Of a stretch of DNA of 64,000 bases, positions 1 to 8,430 are shown one piece after another. A program made the translations under genes and the position numbers. A model generated the notes under the pieces. That model searched no databases, was not told the DNA's origin, and worked only from the letters and a program-made list of their open reading frames with translations. Numbering within the stretch: the stretch's first letter is position 1; each line of letters opens with the position of its first letter. The stretch is from positions 5,022,001 through 5,086,000 of the forward strand of contig NC_012522.1 in NCBI RefSeq assembly GCF_000010805.1, written 5' to 3'. This DNA is from Rhodococcus opacus B4 (GTDB lineage: Bacteria; Actinomycetota; Actinomycetes; Mycobacteriales; Mycobacteriaceae).

Positions 1-40
1 CCGAGACCAGCAACCGCCGAAGGCTCTTGCCCGCAGCCAT
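1..40 (-). CDS. possible start of a truncated gene leaving the left edge
   Basis: An ATG on the minus strand at position 40 opens a frame reading MAAGKSLRRLLVS to the window edge without a stop. It begins 5 bases after the stop codon of the upstream SDR, as expected for an operon partner. No convincing ribosome binding site is visible because the region overlaps the end of the SDR. Thirteen residues are too few to name a family. Confidence 0.3.
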   Translation of the reverse strand, partial: MAAGKSLRRLLVS

Positions 41-45
41 GGTGA

Positions 46-891
46 TCAGCTCGGGTTCGGGTTGAAGGTGGACAGGACCAGATGGCCGCCGTCGACTGGG
101 AGCTCAACTCCGGTGACTCGGCGCGCGGCGTCGGAAGCGAGGTACACCACAGCTCCGCTGATCTCGTCGGGCTCGATCAGACCTCCGATCGCGTGCCAAT
201 GGCGCGCCGCGGCCTCGTGGTCGGTGCGGGTGGAGCCCGGCTTTCCGCCGGTCATGTCATAGCAGCCCTGCCAGTTCGTCATCGCAGTGTCGACAAATCC
301 GGGCAGGATCGCGTTGACCCTGACGCCGTAGGGAGCGAACTCCAATGCGGCTGCTTTCATCAGACCGAGCGCACCGTGCTTGGCCGCGGTGTAGTGAGCG
401 GCGCCGGCCTGCGCCTCCACCCCGTTGACCGATGCGGTGATGATCACCGATCCCGATCGCTGCGTGATCAACTGCGGTGCTACCGCTCTCAAGGTCCGCC
501 ACACTCCATTGAGGTTGACGTCGATGGTATCGAGCCAGTCCTCGTCGGTCAGATCCCACAACGCTCCGCGGGTCCAGATGCCGTGGTTGATCACCACGAT
601 GTCGATGCTCCCGAACGCGGCAACCGTCTCCGCCACCGCAACATCGAGTGCGGATGACGAACGCGCATCCGTCCTGTGCGTGGCGACCCGCACACCCAGC
701 GCGCCAACGGACTTCGCCGCGAGCGTGAGATCCTCCTCGGTCGACAGCCCGTACTGGACCGAATCGATTTGCTCGCAAATATCGAGCAGGACGATGTCCG
801 CGCCCTCGTTCGCGAGTGCGTGTGCGTGTGCCAGCCCCTGGCCGCGTGCGCCGCCGGTAACCAGCGCGACCTTCCCCTCGAGAGTTCCCAT
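46..891 (-). CDS. mycofactocin-type short-chain dehydrogenase (carveol-dehydrogenase-like)
   Basis: A 281-residue SDR that would oxidise a secondary alcohol with tightly bound NAD. The glycine motif is at residues 12-19 (TGGARGQG), and the catalytic Ser154, Tyr167 and Lys171 are all present. An insert after the second strand (about residues 38-60, with YGLSTEEDL) is typical of the mycofactocin-coupled SDRs, the family that includes Rhodococcus carveol dehydrogenase LimC. The start at 891 is preceded by AAAGGA at good spacing; an upstream in-frame ATG at 1029 would add 46 residues and cross a terminator, so it was rejected. The neighbour is a limonene-monooxygenase-like enzyme, which supports a terpenoid alcohol substrate, but the substrate is inference. 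Confidence 0.85.
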   Translation of the reverse strand: MGTLEGKVALVTGGARGQGLAHAHALANEGADIVLLDICEQIDSVQYGLSTEEDLTLAAKSVGALGVRVATHRTDARSSSALDVAVAETVAAFGSIDIVVINHGIWTRGALWDLTDEDWLDTIDVNLNGVWRTLRAVAPQLITQRSGSVIITASVNGVEAQAGAAHYTAAKHGALGLMKAAALEFAPYGVRVNAILPGFVDTAMTNWQGCYDMTGGKPGSTRTDHEAAARHWHAIGGLIEPDEISGAVVYLASDAARRVTGVELPVDGGHLVLSTFNPNPS

Positions 892-1010
892 ATCCACGAT
901 CCTTTCGATGCCGACGTCTTGATCGCTACGAACGGTAGGTGTGCCGCGGGTCACACGATGTCCTACTTCGCTACACCTCTGCCGAGCCAACGTCGCGCCC
1001 ATACACAACA

Positions 1011-1051
1011 GCGGGGCGGGGTTCGGCATCGATCACCGAACCCCGCCCCGC
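1011..1051 (-). terminator. strong hairpin terminator after the LLM monooxygenase gene
   Basis: Perfect 16-bp inverted repeat (1011-1026 and 1036-1051) with a 9-base loop. It lies 11 bases past the stop of the minus-strand flavin monooxygenase gene and upstream of the SDR start, so it should separate the two transcripts. Confidence 0.8.
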
Positions 1052-1062
1052 TGCAATTCAAA

Positions 1063-2226
1063 TCAGCCCACGCTCACGGCACGCTCCGCCTCGAACTGCT
1101 TCTGAGCGGCCGCCTGGCCGGCGGCGGTGGCATCGGCACCGGCACGGTTGCTGTTGACCACCTGGTCGTAGCCCCGCTGACGCGAAGTGCGCGCGCCACT
1201 GAACTCCGGCGCGACCCGCTCGGCGATCAGCTCGAAGCTCCGCAGCGCGGCCGGCTGCGGAGCCCACTCACCGTGCAGAACGAGGAACTTCCCGAATCCG
1301 CCGGACTTCTCCTGCAACCGCTCGATCTGTGCGATCGCCATCTCCGGAGTACCGATGACAGCGAGGCCGCTCTCGTTGACACCGTCGATCAGCGTGTCGA
1401 CGTCCGGAGCGGGATCGAAGCCCGGGGTAACGTGCGAGAGATAGTTCATCAGATCCAACAGCCCGTGCCGGCAGTCCGCTCGTGCCTGTTCCTCGGTCTC
1501 CGCCACATGCATCAGACCGGTGAGACGCCACTGGTCACGAGACACGGTGCGTCCGTTCTCGGCTGCGATCTGCTCGGCGATGTCCCAGTGGCCCGCGAGC
1601 AACTCGACGCCCATCGGGTTGGTGGCCGCGAGCGAGAGGATTCCTGCCCCGTACTTTCCCGCGAGCTTCGGACCGGTCGGCGACACCGTGGCGGTGACAG
1701 CCTTCTCGATGGTCGAGAACGGCGCAACGTGCAGGTAGGCGTCCTGGATCTTGTACCAATCCGTCTCCTCCGTGACCGTCTCGCCGTCGAGGAGACGGTG
1801 AATCACGTCGAAAGCCTGCTCCATCTTCCGCCGGCTCTGTACCGGGTCGATGCCGATCATGTGGGCGTCGTCTGCGAGTTGACCGGGGCCCGCGCCGAAG
1901 ATCACCCGTCCGCGGCTGAGGTGGTCGAGCAGTACCAGCCGGTCGGCGATCATGAAGGGGTGGTGATAGGGCAGCGAGACCACCCCGAGGCCCAGTTTGA
2001 TCCGTGACGTCCGCGAAGCGGCGGCAGCGAGGAACATCTCCGGTGAGGACACGATCTCCACACCGCCGGAGTGATGCTCACCGATCCAGAACTCGGCGAA
2101 GCCGAGCTTGTCCATGTGCTCGACGAGCTGAAGGTCCTGGTGGATCGCGGTGTTCGCATCCGTCTCGATCTTGTGCCACGGAGCGAGGAATGCCCCGAAT
2201 TCGACGGTTGCGCGTGGGTTGCCCAT
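1063..2226 (-). CDS. LLM-class flavin-dependent monooxygenase, limonene-monooxygenase-like
   Basis: A 387-residue bacterial-luciferase-fold enzyme, a flavin-dependent monooxygenase using reduced FMN from a separate reductase. Family hallmarks are visible: the FWIGEHHS segment near residues 46-53, the LGLGVVSLPYHHP strand, and LDHLSRGRVIFGAGPG. Length and these blocks resemble limonene 1,2-monooxygenase LimB of Rhodococcus. The ATG at 2226 has AGGAG about six bases upstream; a longer frame to 2331 has no such site. It has its own terminator and lies upstream of a carveol-dehydrogenase-like SDR, consistent with monoterpene oxidation. Actual substrate is not readable from sequence; F420-dependent relatives look different at the N-terminus. 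Confidence 0.8.
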   Translation of the reverse strand: MGNPRATVEFGAFLAPWHKIETDANTAIHQDLQLVEHMDKLGFAEFWIGEHHSGGVEIVSSPEMFLAAAASRTSRIKLGLGVVSLPYHHPFMIADRLVLLDHLSRGRVIFGAGPGQLADDAHMIGIDPVQSRRKMEQAFDVIHRLLDGETVTEETDWYKIQDAYLHVAPFSTIEKAVTATVSPTGPKLAGKYGAGILSLAATNPMGVELLAGHWDIAEQIAAENGRTVSRDQWRLTGLMHVAETEEQARADCRHGLLDLMNYLSHVTPGFDPAPDVDTLIDGVNESGLAVIGTPEMAIAQIERLQEKSGGFGKFLVLHGEWAPQPAALRSFELIAERVAPEFSGARTSRQRGYDQVVNSNRAGADATAAGQAAAQKQFEAERAVSVG

Positions 2227-2363
2227 GATTTCTCCTGATCGACGTATCCGTATGACGGGACTCTGCTCTGTGGTCACCAGCATCCAGCCGATCGCCGTAC
2301 TGTGATGTAGCGCATTCGGACACAGCCACATGACCGCTACGCCGAGGTACCGAACGCTCGCGC

Positions 2364-2612
2364 CTACGCGACGCGCTCGGAGAGTCGCGCGACTCGGCGT
2401 CTCATCAGTACGGCAGCAAGTCGAGAGACAAGCGTCTGCTCCTCGTGCGCCAGGTCATGATTTCGCCGAGCCACGGCGATGATCTCGATGCAACGAGAAT
2501 AGAGACGCTCGGATGTCATCCCGAACTCCACGAAGGCATTATCCTCCGGTGGCCACCCGAACGGCGCCCACATGACGACGAACCGTGCGATCTGTCGATC
2601 GGTCCTGTTCAT
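2364..2612 (-). CDS. small DUF3263-like protein
   Basis: An 82-residue protein containing RFVVMWAPFGWPPED followed by VEFGMTSERLYSRC, the pattern I associate with the small actinobacterial DUF3263 family, which has no assigned function. The C-terminus is rich in arginine. The start at 2612 is preceded by GGAGAAATC; a longer upstream frame to 2960 has no binding site and atypical composition, so it was rejected. It lies upstream of the LLM monooxygenase on the same strand, 137 bases away. Confidence 0.65.
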   Translation of the reverse strand: MNRTDRQIARFVVMWAPFGWPPEDNAFVEFGMTSERLYSRCIEIIAVARRNHDLAHEEQTLVSRLAAVLMRRRVARLSERVA

Positions 2613-2984
2613 GATTTCTCCATGGATTCTTGCAACGGAACGTGCGGTAGACAGTCTGGGTGCAGTCAGGCGAATCGTTTGTCTGACAATGGGACAGAGG
2701 CGCTTCGGGACGACCTGTAGATATCCATGCGGGCTTTGTGCCTGGACGCCCTCTTCGGCAACGAGCTGGGCCGGGACCCTCGAGACAGCCTCCCCGAATG
2801 GGAGGTCGAGAACGCCCCGGCAGTCCCGCGCACGGTCGGCGTTCCACAGCGTCTTCAGCGACGGCGCGTTCGATCTCGCCACTCTCTCGGTCACCGCGCG
2901 ACAGAAGCGCAGCATGGCCAGAACCCCACACCTGTCGAAACTCATCCGATAGCATCGCACCCTCGACTCCTTGTCACGGCCAGA

Positions 2985-3124
2985 GGTTTCTCCGACATCG
3001 CATTCCCCGTAGATCCGAACGCAACTCTTGTCGAGGCGATGGTGTGCGCGGAGGGCGGTCGGGCACGGCCTTCCTCGACTTCCTCTGGCCGCCGGCCTAC
3101 ATCGCGCACATCACCGCCAAGTAG
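2985..3124 (+). pseudogene. remnant C-terminus of an unrecognised gene
   Basis: One frame ends with TAFLDFLWPPAYIAHITAK and a stop at 3122-3124. An adjacent frame just upstream reads FPVDPNATLVEAMVCAEGG, as if one protein were split by a frameshift near 3050. A perfect 12-bp hairpin starts at the stop codon, which argues that this was a real gene end. I do not recognise the family. The left boundary is uncertain. Confidence 0.35.
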
Positions 3125-3150
3125 TCCGGGCGTCGTGGCGACGCCCGGAC
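3124..3150 (+). terminator. hairpin at the end of the decayed gene
   Basis: Perfect 12-bp inverted repeat (3124-3135 and 3139-3150) with a 3-base loop, starting at the last base of the TAG stop. No T-tract follows. Confidence 0.6.
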
Positions 3151-3195
3151 CCGCCCCCGCGCCGCTGTCCGCGGCACGAACCGAAGGATTGCACC

Positions 3196-4138
3196 ATGGC
3201 TGTGCTCAACCACTTGGACGAGACCGCGACCAGGACGACCCTGACACATTGGTTGTCGACAAAGCTCGACGACGCGTCGAACATCGAATCCCGACGATCT
3301 CGATCCCAGCATCGGCCGGAATGTCGATGACCACCATCTTGTTCTCAGTCAGCTACGACGCGGAGGGGAACCGCCGAGAGCTCGATCTCGTGGCCCGAGT
3401 CACGCCCGCCGCCCCGGGATCTTGCGGGAGCCCGACCTCTCGGCAGAATTCGCGCTGCTCACGGCGGCTGCCGAGCACACCGCGGTTCCGGTGCCCCGGG
3501 TTCGCTGGCTCGAAGACGATCCGGCGCTGCTGGGTAGCCCGTTCCTAGTGATGGACCGCGTGGACGGTCGGGGCCCGGGGGACGATCCGCCATTCGTTTC
3601 CGAGGGCTGGGTTGTGGACCTCTCTCCTGCTGACCGAGGACGCCTCTTCGACAACGCGCTGGGCGCACTGGCTGAACTCCACACCGCCGACCCAAAGGTG
3701 CTCTGGATCGAGTTCTTGCACAACTGTGAGCTCCGCGAGCCCGGGATTGCGTATCAGCTAGCCGAGTGGCGCCAGTTCTACGACTGGACGGCAGAATCCG
3801 GGCGGATCGCCAACATCAAGGCGGCATACGAATGGGTCGAGGAGCACCGTCCTCATGATCACGAGCTGGTGCTCTGTTGGGGTGACGCCCGGCTGGGGAA
3901 CATCATCTTCGGCGCTGACCAGTCCGTCGCGGCGGTCCTCGATTGGGAAATGGCGACCCTTGCCAGCCCTCAGCTGGACCTCGGGTGGTTCGTTCTTTTC
4001 GTGCGGTACTACTCGGAAGGCATAGGGGTTCCGCTGTTGAAAGGGCTTCCGACCCGCGAGGCCGTGATCGCGCGGTATCGCGAGCTCACGGGCCGCGGTG
4101 CGGCAGATGTCGACTACTACGAGCGATTCGCCGCCTAA
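3196..4138 (+). pseudogene. broken phosphotransferase-family (APH-like) gene
   Basis: The intact family has about 340-350 residues with a kinase fold and is often found among acyl-CoA dehydrogenase genes in actinobacteria. Here the protein is spread over three frames. MAVLNHLDETATRTTLTHWL begins at 3196, the next part (IPTISIPASAGMSMTT) needs a shift near 3290, and the rest (REPDLSAEFALL onward) needs another near 3415. The long last part keeps the catalytic LCWGDARLGNIIF loop and the VLDWEMA metal-binding segment. It ends early at VDYYERFAA, where relatives continue for roughly 30 residues. Two frameshifts plus a lost C-terminus make function unlikely unless these are sequencing errors. Confidence 0.75.
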
Positions 4139-4367
4139 CCAGGGTGACCGGTATCGCGTCCGATACGCCGCAACCTGGCGGCGTGTCGCTAAACAGGGCA
4201 AAGGTTCCCGGGCGCGGGCACTAGGTGCAACAGAGCGAACGACGTGTCGGAGGGGTCGCCGCGCAGGGACCGCGGGGTGTCGGGTCCGACCACCCCCGGC
4301 GACTTCGTCTTCAGGTCGGAACAAGCGAAGTAATGCTGTGTTCGCCGAATGACCGGCGAGACCGGTA

Positions 4368-4400
4368 GTGAGTAGACCTGGCTGTGCCAGGTCTACTCAC
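4368..4400. terminator. bidirectional hairpin between convergent genes
   Basis: Perfect 14-bp inverted repeat (4368-4381 and 4387-4400, arm GTGAGTAGACCTGG) with a 5-base loop. It sits between the plus-strand pseudogene and the end of the minus-strand SDR gene. Confidence 0.8.
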
Positions 4401-4427
4401 CGCGTCACGATGTAAGAGCGCAGAGTG

Positions 4428-5225
4428 TCACGCCGCCGAAATTCCCCCGTTGACGCTGATGGCCTGTCCGGTGAGCCTCCGTGCGGCCGGGGAGGCGAGG
4501 AAGACGGCCAGGGCCGCCAGGTCTTCCGACTCCGGAACGCCGAGGTGTGCTTGCTTCGCTGCCTTGGCGAACAGTTTGGCGCTGAATCCGTCGGAGGTGA
4601 TGCGTTCGGTCGACCCGGTCCCGTTGACGAGCGATGGTGTCAGGACGTTTACGCGGATTCCGTGGCGCTTGGCTTCGATGGCCAGAGTGCGGCTGAACAT
4701 GACAATGGCTGCCTTGGCGGCACCGATCACCGACTCGCCCGGTGTGGCGGTCTTGGCCGCATCCGACGCGACGTTGATGATCACACCGCCCTTCCTGGTC
4801 GTCATGTGCGGGACGATCTCGCTCGCGAGATACATGGATGGCAACGCCAGTTGGTTGAAGGTCCGCGCGATGTCGTCGGTGGGAATGTTCGCGAAGAGTT
4901 CCGGCCGGACGTCGGCGGCCGTCGTGGAGACCAGGACGTCGACGCCGCCCAGGATTCGCTCGGCTTCGGACGCGATGTACACGGCGCCGTCGAGGGTCGT
5001 CGCGTCCGCGGACAGGAAGGTGACGGTGCACGACGGATTGGCGGACGAAATACGTTCTTGCGCTGTCCGTCCACGCTCGGCGCTTCGGCCGACGATCATC
5101 ACGCGCGGAGTGCCGGCCTCGGCGAGGCCCACGGCGGTCGCGAGACCGATACCGGCAGTGCCGCCCACCACGAGGACGCCGCAGTCCTTCAGATCCTTCG
5201 GCAGGGCGATGTCGGGTGTAGTCAT
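4428..5225 (-). CDS. SDR-family protein lacking the catalytic tyrosine
   Basis: A 265-residue Rossmann protein of the FabG-like SDR type. The nucleotide-binding GGTAGIG is at residues 21-27, Ser154 is present and Lys171 is present. The catalytic tyrosine position of YxxxK is Ile167 (IGAAK), and the usual NNAG motif is degenerate (STTAA, 100-104). The C-terminal end of the fold (LTGQAISVNGG) is intact. It may be a non-canonical reductase, an NAD-binding partner or a protein with another base. The start at 5225 has GGAG upstream. It follows the acyl-CoA dehydrogenase by 29 bases, so both are probably co-transcribed and act on the same CoA ester. Confidence 0.75.
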   Translation of the reverse strand: MTTPDIALPKDLKDCGVLVVGGTAGIGLATAVGLAEAGTPRVMIVGRSAERGRTAQERISSANPSCTVTFLSADATTLDGAVYIASEAERILGGVDVLVSTTAADVRPELFANIPTDDIARTFNQLALPSMYLASEIVPHMTTRKGGVIINVASDAAKTATPGESVIGAAKAAIVMFSRTLAIEAKRHGIRVNVLTPSLVNGTGSTERITSDGFSAKLFAKAAKQAHLGVPESEDLAALAVFLASPAARRLTGQAISVNGGISAA

Positions 5226-5254
5226 GGTTGTACTCCGTTTTCGAGTGATGTGGG

Positions 5255-6409
5255 TCAGAGGGAGACGGTGCCGCGGGCGAAAATGTCCTTCGCAATGATG
5301 CGCTTCTGGATCTCGGCGGTGCCGTCCGCGACGAGGTAGGCGGTGACGTCGCGGTAGCGTTGCTGCAGGGGAGATTCCGTGGAGTAACCGAGGTTGCCGT
5401 GGACGCGCATGGCGAACTCGATCGCGTTCTTGGCCGCGACGGGCGGCCACCACTTGCTCATCGACGCCAGCGCTGTGTGTGGCTGAGCAGTCTCCCGAAG
5501 CCACAGTGCGCGGTAACAGATCCAGCGCGCACCCTCCAGATATGTTGCGTGTTCCGAGAATTGGAACGCGAGTCCCTGGTGTTCCGATAGCGGCTGCCCG
5601 AACGTCTCCCGTTGCTGGGCATAGGCGGCGGCTTCCTCCAGGCTCTGCTTTGCGGCCCCGAGGCACATCAGACCCAGGGCGGCGCGGCTGAAGTCGAAGT
5701 GGTCCATGACCGAGTGGAAGCCTCTGCCGAGTTCGCCGACGAGGTGCGATTCGGGAATGAAGACATCCGACAGGTGAATGCTCCCCCAGCCCAGTGGCAG
5801 GCAGCCCATGCCGGGCATGTGGCTGACGGTGACGCCTTCCGCGTCGAGCGGCACGACGAAGCAACTGACGCCCCGTGCACGACTCGATCCGGGCTCGCGC
5901 GCATAGACGAGCGCCGCGGTGGCATTCATGGCCCAGGAGATCGCTGTCTTCTCACCGTTCAGGCGCCACCCGCCCTCGACGGCCGTGGCGGTGGTGGTCA
6001 GTGCACTTGCGTCGGACCCCGACCCGGGTTCGGTCAGGGCGATGGCGATGGTCTGTTCACCGCTGATGAGGGGAGGAAGATAACGCTCCTGAATCTCGTC
6101 CCGGCACAGCGCTAGTTGGGAGGCGACAAGCCCGATCTGGACGGGTGCCGACGCCATGTTCACGTCGCCGTAGGCCAGGGTCTCGGTGGCGAGTCCGAGC
6201 AGGACGGGGTCTTCGGTGCCGGTTCCGCCGTACTGCTCGGGCAGGCCGATGCCCAGCAGACCGAGATCGCCAATCTTCTTCATGATGTCGAAGGGGAACT
6301 CGGTTGACGCCGCGCGGTCGCGGTAACTCGGGAGGAGGACGCGATCACTGAACGCTGCCAGCGTCTTCCGGAACTCTTCCTGTTCGTCGGTGAATGCAAA
6401 AGAAACCAT
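5255..6409 (-). CDS. acyl-CoA dehydrogenase with Asp at the catalytic-base position
   Basis: A 384-residue FAD-dependent acyl-CoA dehydrogenase that would introduce a double bond into a CoA thioester and pass electrons to ETF. The substrate/FAD segment ALTEPGSGSD (124-133), the RETFGQPLSEHQ segment and HGNLGYSTESPLQQRYRD are typical. The residue at the usual base position before GTAEIQ is Asp362 rather than Glu. The start at 6409 has a strong AGGAGG nine bases upstream, and a good promoter lies at 6507-6534. It is followed by the tyrosine-less SDR. Island context suggests an alicyclic carboxyl-CoA substrate, which is inference. Confidence 0.85.
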   Translation of the reverse strand: MVSFAFTDEQEEFRKTLAAFSDRVLLPSYRDRAASTEFPFDIMKKIGDLGLLGIGLPEQYGGTGTEDPVLLGLATETLAYGDVNMASAPVQIGLVASQLALCRDEIQERYLPPLISGEQTIAIALTEPGSGSDASALTTTATAVEGGWRLNGEKTAISWAMNATAALVYAREPGSSRARGVSCFVVPLDAEGVTVSHMPGMGCLPLGWGSIHLSDVFIPESHLVGELGRGFHSVMDHFDFSRAALGLMCLGAAKQSLEEAAAYAQQRETFGQPLSEHQGLAFQFSEHATYLEGARWICYRALWLRETAQPHTALASMSKWWPPVAAKNAIEFAMRVHGNLGYSTESPLQQRYRDVTAYLVADGTAEIQKRIIAKDIFARGTVSL

Positions 6410-6506
6410 CGGAGTGTGCCTCCTGTGAATCGGTGGAGTGGTCACGGCGAGGGAGCGTTGGTGTGCGTGGGGAAGCAGGGCGCCCGTGCCCCGCACCGTG
6501 AGAAGT

Positions 6507-6534
6507 ATTCTAGGTTTGAATAGTAGGTCGTCAA
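6507..6534 (-). promoter_or_regulatory. sigma-70-type promoter for the acyl-CoA dehydrogenase/SDR pair
   Basis: On the minus strand, TTGACG (6534-6529), a 16-base spacer and TAGAAT (6512-6507) make a near-consensus housekeeping promoter about 100 bases upstream of the acyl-CoA dehydrogenase start. Confidence 0.6.
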
Positions 6535-6594
6535 AGCACCGACGGCAAGAGGTGTGCCGGTTGTGCCCGCGTCTGTGCTGCGCGGACGTGTAAG

Positions 6595-7125
6595 TCAGTT
6601 CCCGGTTTCGACGTCGCCGACGGCGCGACGGACCTGTTGAAGCTGTCCGATCACCGCTTCCAGCGTCTCGGTATCGACCGACGCCAGGCCGAAGCGAACC
6701 CCGGCGAGAAGGTCGTTCGCTTGCTCCACCACGGCCATGCCTGCCGGAGTCAGCGTGGCGAGAACGGTTCGGCGGTCCGTGGTGTGCGCGCGGCGTTCGA
6801 CGAGGCCGGCCTTCACGAGTTGGTCAACCGCCATCGAGACCGTGGTGGGGTGGACCATGAGGTATTTGCTCAACTTGCCGAGCGTCCGAGTGTGTTCGTC
6901 GGACAGTTGTAGCGAAGTGAGAATGAGGTATGCGTTGCGCGACAGGCGAAGTGGGCGAAGCTCCTGGTCCATGGCGCGGACGACCCATTGATGGGTGCGC
7001 AGCAGCGCCATCGTGGTGGCGAACTCCAGTTCGGCCGAATCCCGCGACTCCGCCCATTCGGTGCGCATCCAGTCGACCACATCACCGCGATCGTCGTCGG
7101 CGGGCGCCGGCAGTTCACTCGCCAC
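6595..7125 (-). CDS. MarR-family transcriptional regulator
   Basis: A 176-residue winged-helix regulator. The central part (LSRNAYLILTSLQLSDEHTRT, LGKLSKYLMVHPTTVSMAVDQL, then the wing RRAHTTDRRTVLATLTPAG) is the MarR DNA-binding domain; flanking helices form the dimer. These proteins usually repress nearby genes and release DNA on binding an aromatic or other lipophilic ligand. The GTG at 7125 is preceded by AGGAGAGG; a longer frame to 7272 has an arginine-rich non-coding look. It lies 55 bases downstream of the MDR reductase gene and probably shares its transcript. A candidate operator is at 8190-8208. Confidence 0.85.
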   Translation of the reverse strand: MASELPAPADDDRGDVVDWMRTEWAESRDSAELEFATTMALLRTHQWVVRAMDQELRPLRLSRNAYLILTSLQLSDEHTRTLGKLSKYLMVHPTTVSMAVDQLVKAGLVERRAHTTDRRTVLATLTPAGMAVVEQANDLLAGVRFGLASVDTETLEAVIGQLQQVRRAVGDVETGN

Positions 7126-7180
7126 TGCGCGTCCTCTCCTCGTCACCGAACCACGTTGCGGTCGATGATAGACACCGCTC

Positions 7181-8161
7181 TCAGCCGTGGGACAGAACGA
7201 CCTTGCCGAACCCGCTTCCCTGCTCGAGATGCTTGTGCGCGGCCGCCGCCTCCGCGAGCGGGAACACCGCACTGATGGGGACCGGAGGGACGTCCTTCGC
7301 GTCGAGCAGCGTCAGAAGTCCGGCGAAATCCTGTGGGCTGCCCATCGTGGTTCCGATCAGTTCGTACTGGCCGAAGTAGAACGGCCGGACGTCGAGGCTG
7401 GCGAGTTCGCTGCGCGACGCCCCAAGGACGACCAGCCGGCCGCCCGGTCGCAGGGCTGCGATGGACTGCTCCCACGTCCCGACGGAGTCGAGGACGAGAT
7501 CGAACCCCTGCCCCTCCGGCGAAAGCTCTCGCGCGGCTTCCGGCCACTCGGGATCGGTGTAGAGCACGCCGTTGGCGGCGCCGAGCTCCTGGGCCTGCGC
7601 GATCTTGGAGGCAGAAGAGGACGTGACGGTGACGTTGGCGCCGATCGCGGAAGCGAGCATCACTGCCATAGTCGCGACGCCGCCGCCGGCGCCCAGAACG
7701 AGGAGACTCTCCCCGGCGCGGAGGTGTCCGCGGCTGAAGAGGGCGCGGTAGGTCGTGAGTCCGACCAGGGGCAGGGCGGCCGACTGTTCCCAGCTGAGGC
7801 CACGAGGCTTCGGGGCGACACAGTTTTCCGGGACGCGGACCAATTCGGCGTAGGTGCCGCGCTGGTGGTCGCCGAGGATCTCCCACTGCGCACCGGGGGC
7901 CGCCTCGCGGTCGCCCCACCACAGCGATGGGAGGACGAGTACCTCTTCGCCCGTGTCCGTTCGGATGCCCGCGCCGTCGGCGCCGAGGACATGGGGCAGG
8001 GGGGACGAGTACTTGCCCTGGCGAACGAGAACGTCGTGCCAATTGAGCGCGGCCGCCTTCAGTCGGACGGTGACCCATCCTGGGCTCGCAACCGGATCGG
8101 GAGTCGACTCCAACCTCAAGACGTCCGGCTCCCCGAACTCTCGCAAAACCACGGCGTCCAC
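7181..8161 (-). CDS. zinc-free MDR-family oxidoreductase (quinone-reductase type)
   Basis: A 326-residue medium-chain dehydrogenase/reductase. The GroES-like N-terminal half has NWHDVLVRQG and GADGAG but lacks the Cys and His ligands of zinc alcohol dehydrogenases. The Rossmann half has LVLGAGGGVATMAVMLA, as in quinone reductases and enoyl reductases using NADPH. The GTG at 8161 is preceded by AAAGGA. It heads a two-gene unit with marR and is divergent from the LuxR pair. It may reduce an activated double bond of a pathway intermediate or a reactive carbonyl by-product; the substrate is not readable. Confidence 0.8.
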   Translation of the reverse strand: MDAVVLREFGEPDVLRLESTPDPVASPGWVTVRLKAAALNWHDVLVRQGKYSSPLPHVLGADGAGIRTDTGEEVLVLPSLWWGDREAAPGAQWEILGDHQRGTYAELVRVPENCVAPKPRGLSWEQSAALPLVGLTTYRALFSRGHLRAGESLLVLGAGGGVATMAVMLASAIGANVTVTSSSASKIAQAQELGAANGVLYTDPEWPEAARELSPEGQGFDLVLDSVGTWEQSIAALRPGGRLVVLGASRSELASLDVRPFYFGQYELIGTTMGSPQDFAGLLTLLDAKDVPPVPISAVFPLAEAAAAHKHLEQGSGFGKVVLSHG

Positions 8162-8189
8162 AGAAATCCTTTCGGTCGTACCTTTTGAA

Positions 8190-8208
8190 TGATAGCATTG
8201 TTTTATCA
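8190..8208. promoter_or_regulatory. candidate MarR operator, TGATA-N9-TATCA
   Basis: An AT-rich inverted repeat with perfect 5-bp arms, 29 bases upstream of the MDR reductase start, in an otherwise GC-rich region. Position and shape suit the MarR protein encoded downstream of the reductase. Confidence 0.4.
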
Positions 8209-8430
8209 ACGAGCACTGTGTCGACCGGTTGGATGCGCAGTGGCTGGCGCGAGCTCTCGAACGTGCGCCCTCCCAACAATATTGGGCAACGCTTTCCGTG
8301 TACGACGCGCCTTGCCTCGGGCGCGCGAATCGTGTTTAGTGATGGCAGTCACATATACTGGGTTGTCGGATGAGGAACGTCTGCCCTGCGATGCAATCCG
8401 CGTCGTGCGGCAACTGAACTACGGAGCGTG

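Larger units (their letters stand above)
2613..3195. other. 583-base gap holding a decayed gene tail
   Basis: No intact gene could be supported here. Open frames exist on both strands, but none has a start with a binding site. The right part ends in a plausible coding tail (see next entry) and a hairpin, so this looks like decayed coding DNA rather than a long promoter. Confidence 0.5.

Noticed and set aside
676..2007. A long plus-strand open frame (443 codons) opposite the SDR and LLM genes
   Set aside because: It is antisense to two well-recognised proteins, runs across a strong hairpin and has no family resemblance; it is a by-product of high GC codon use.
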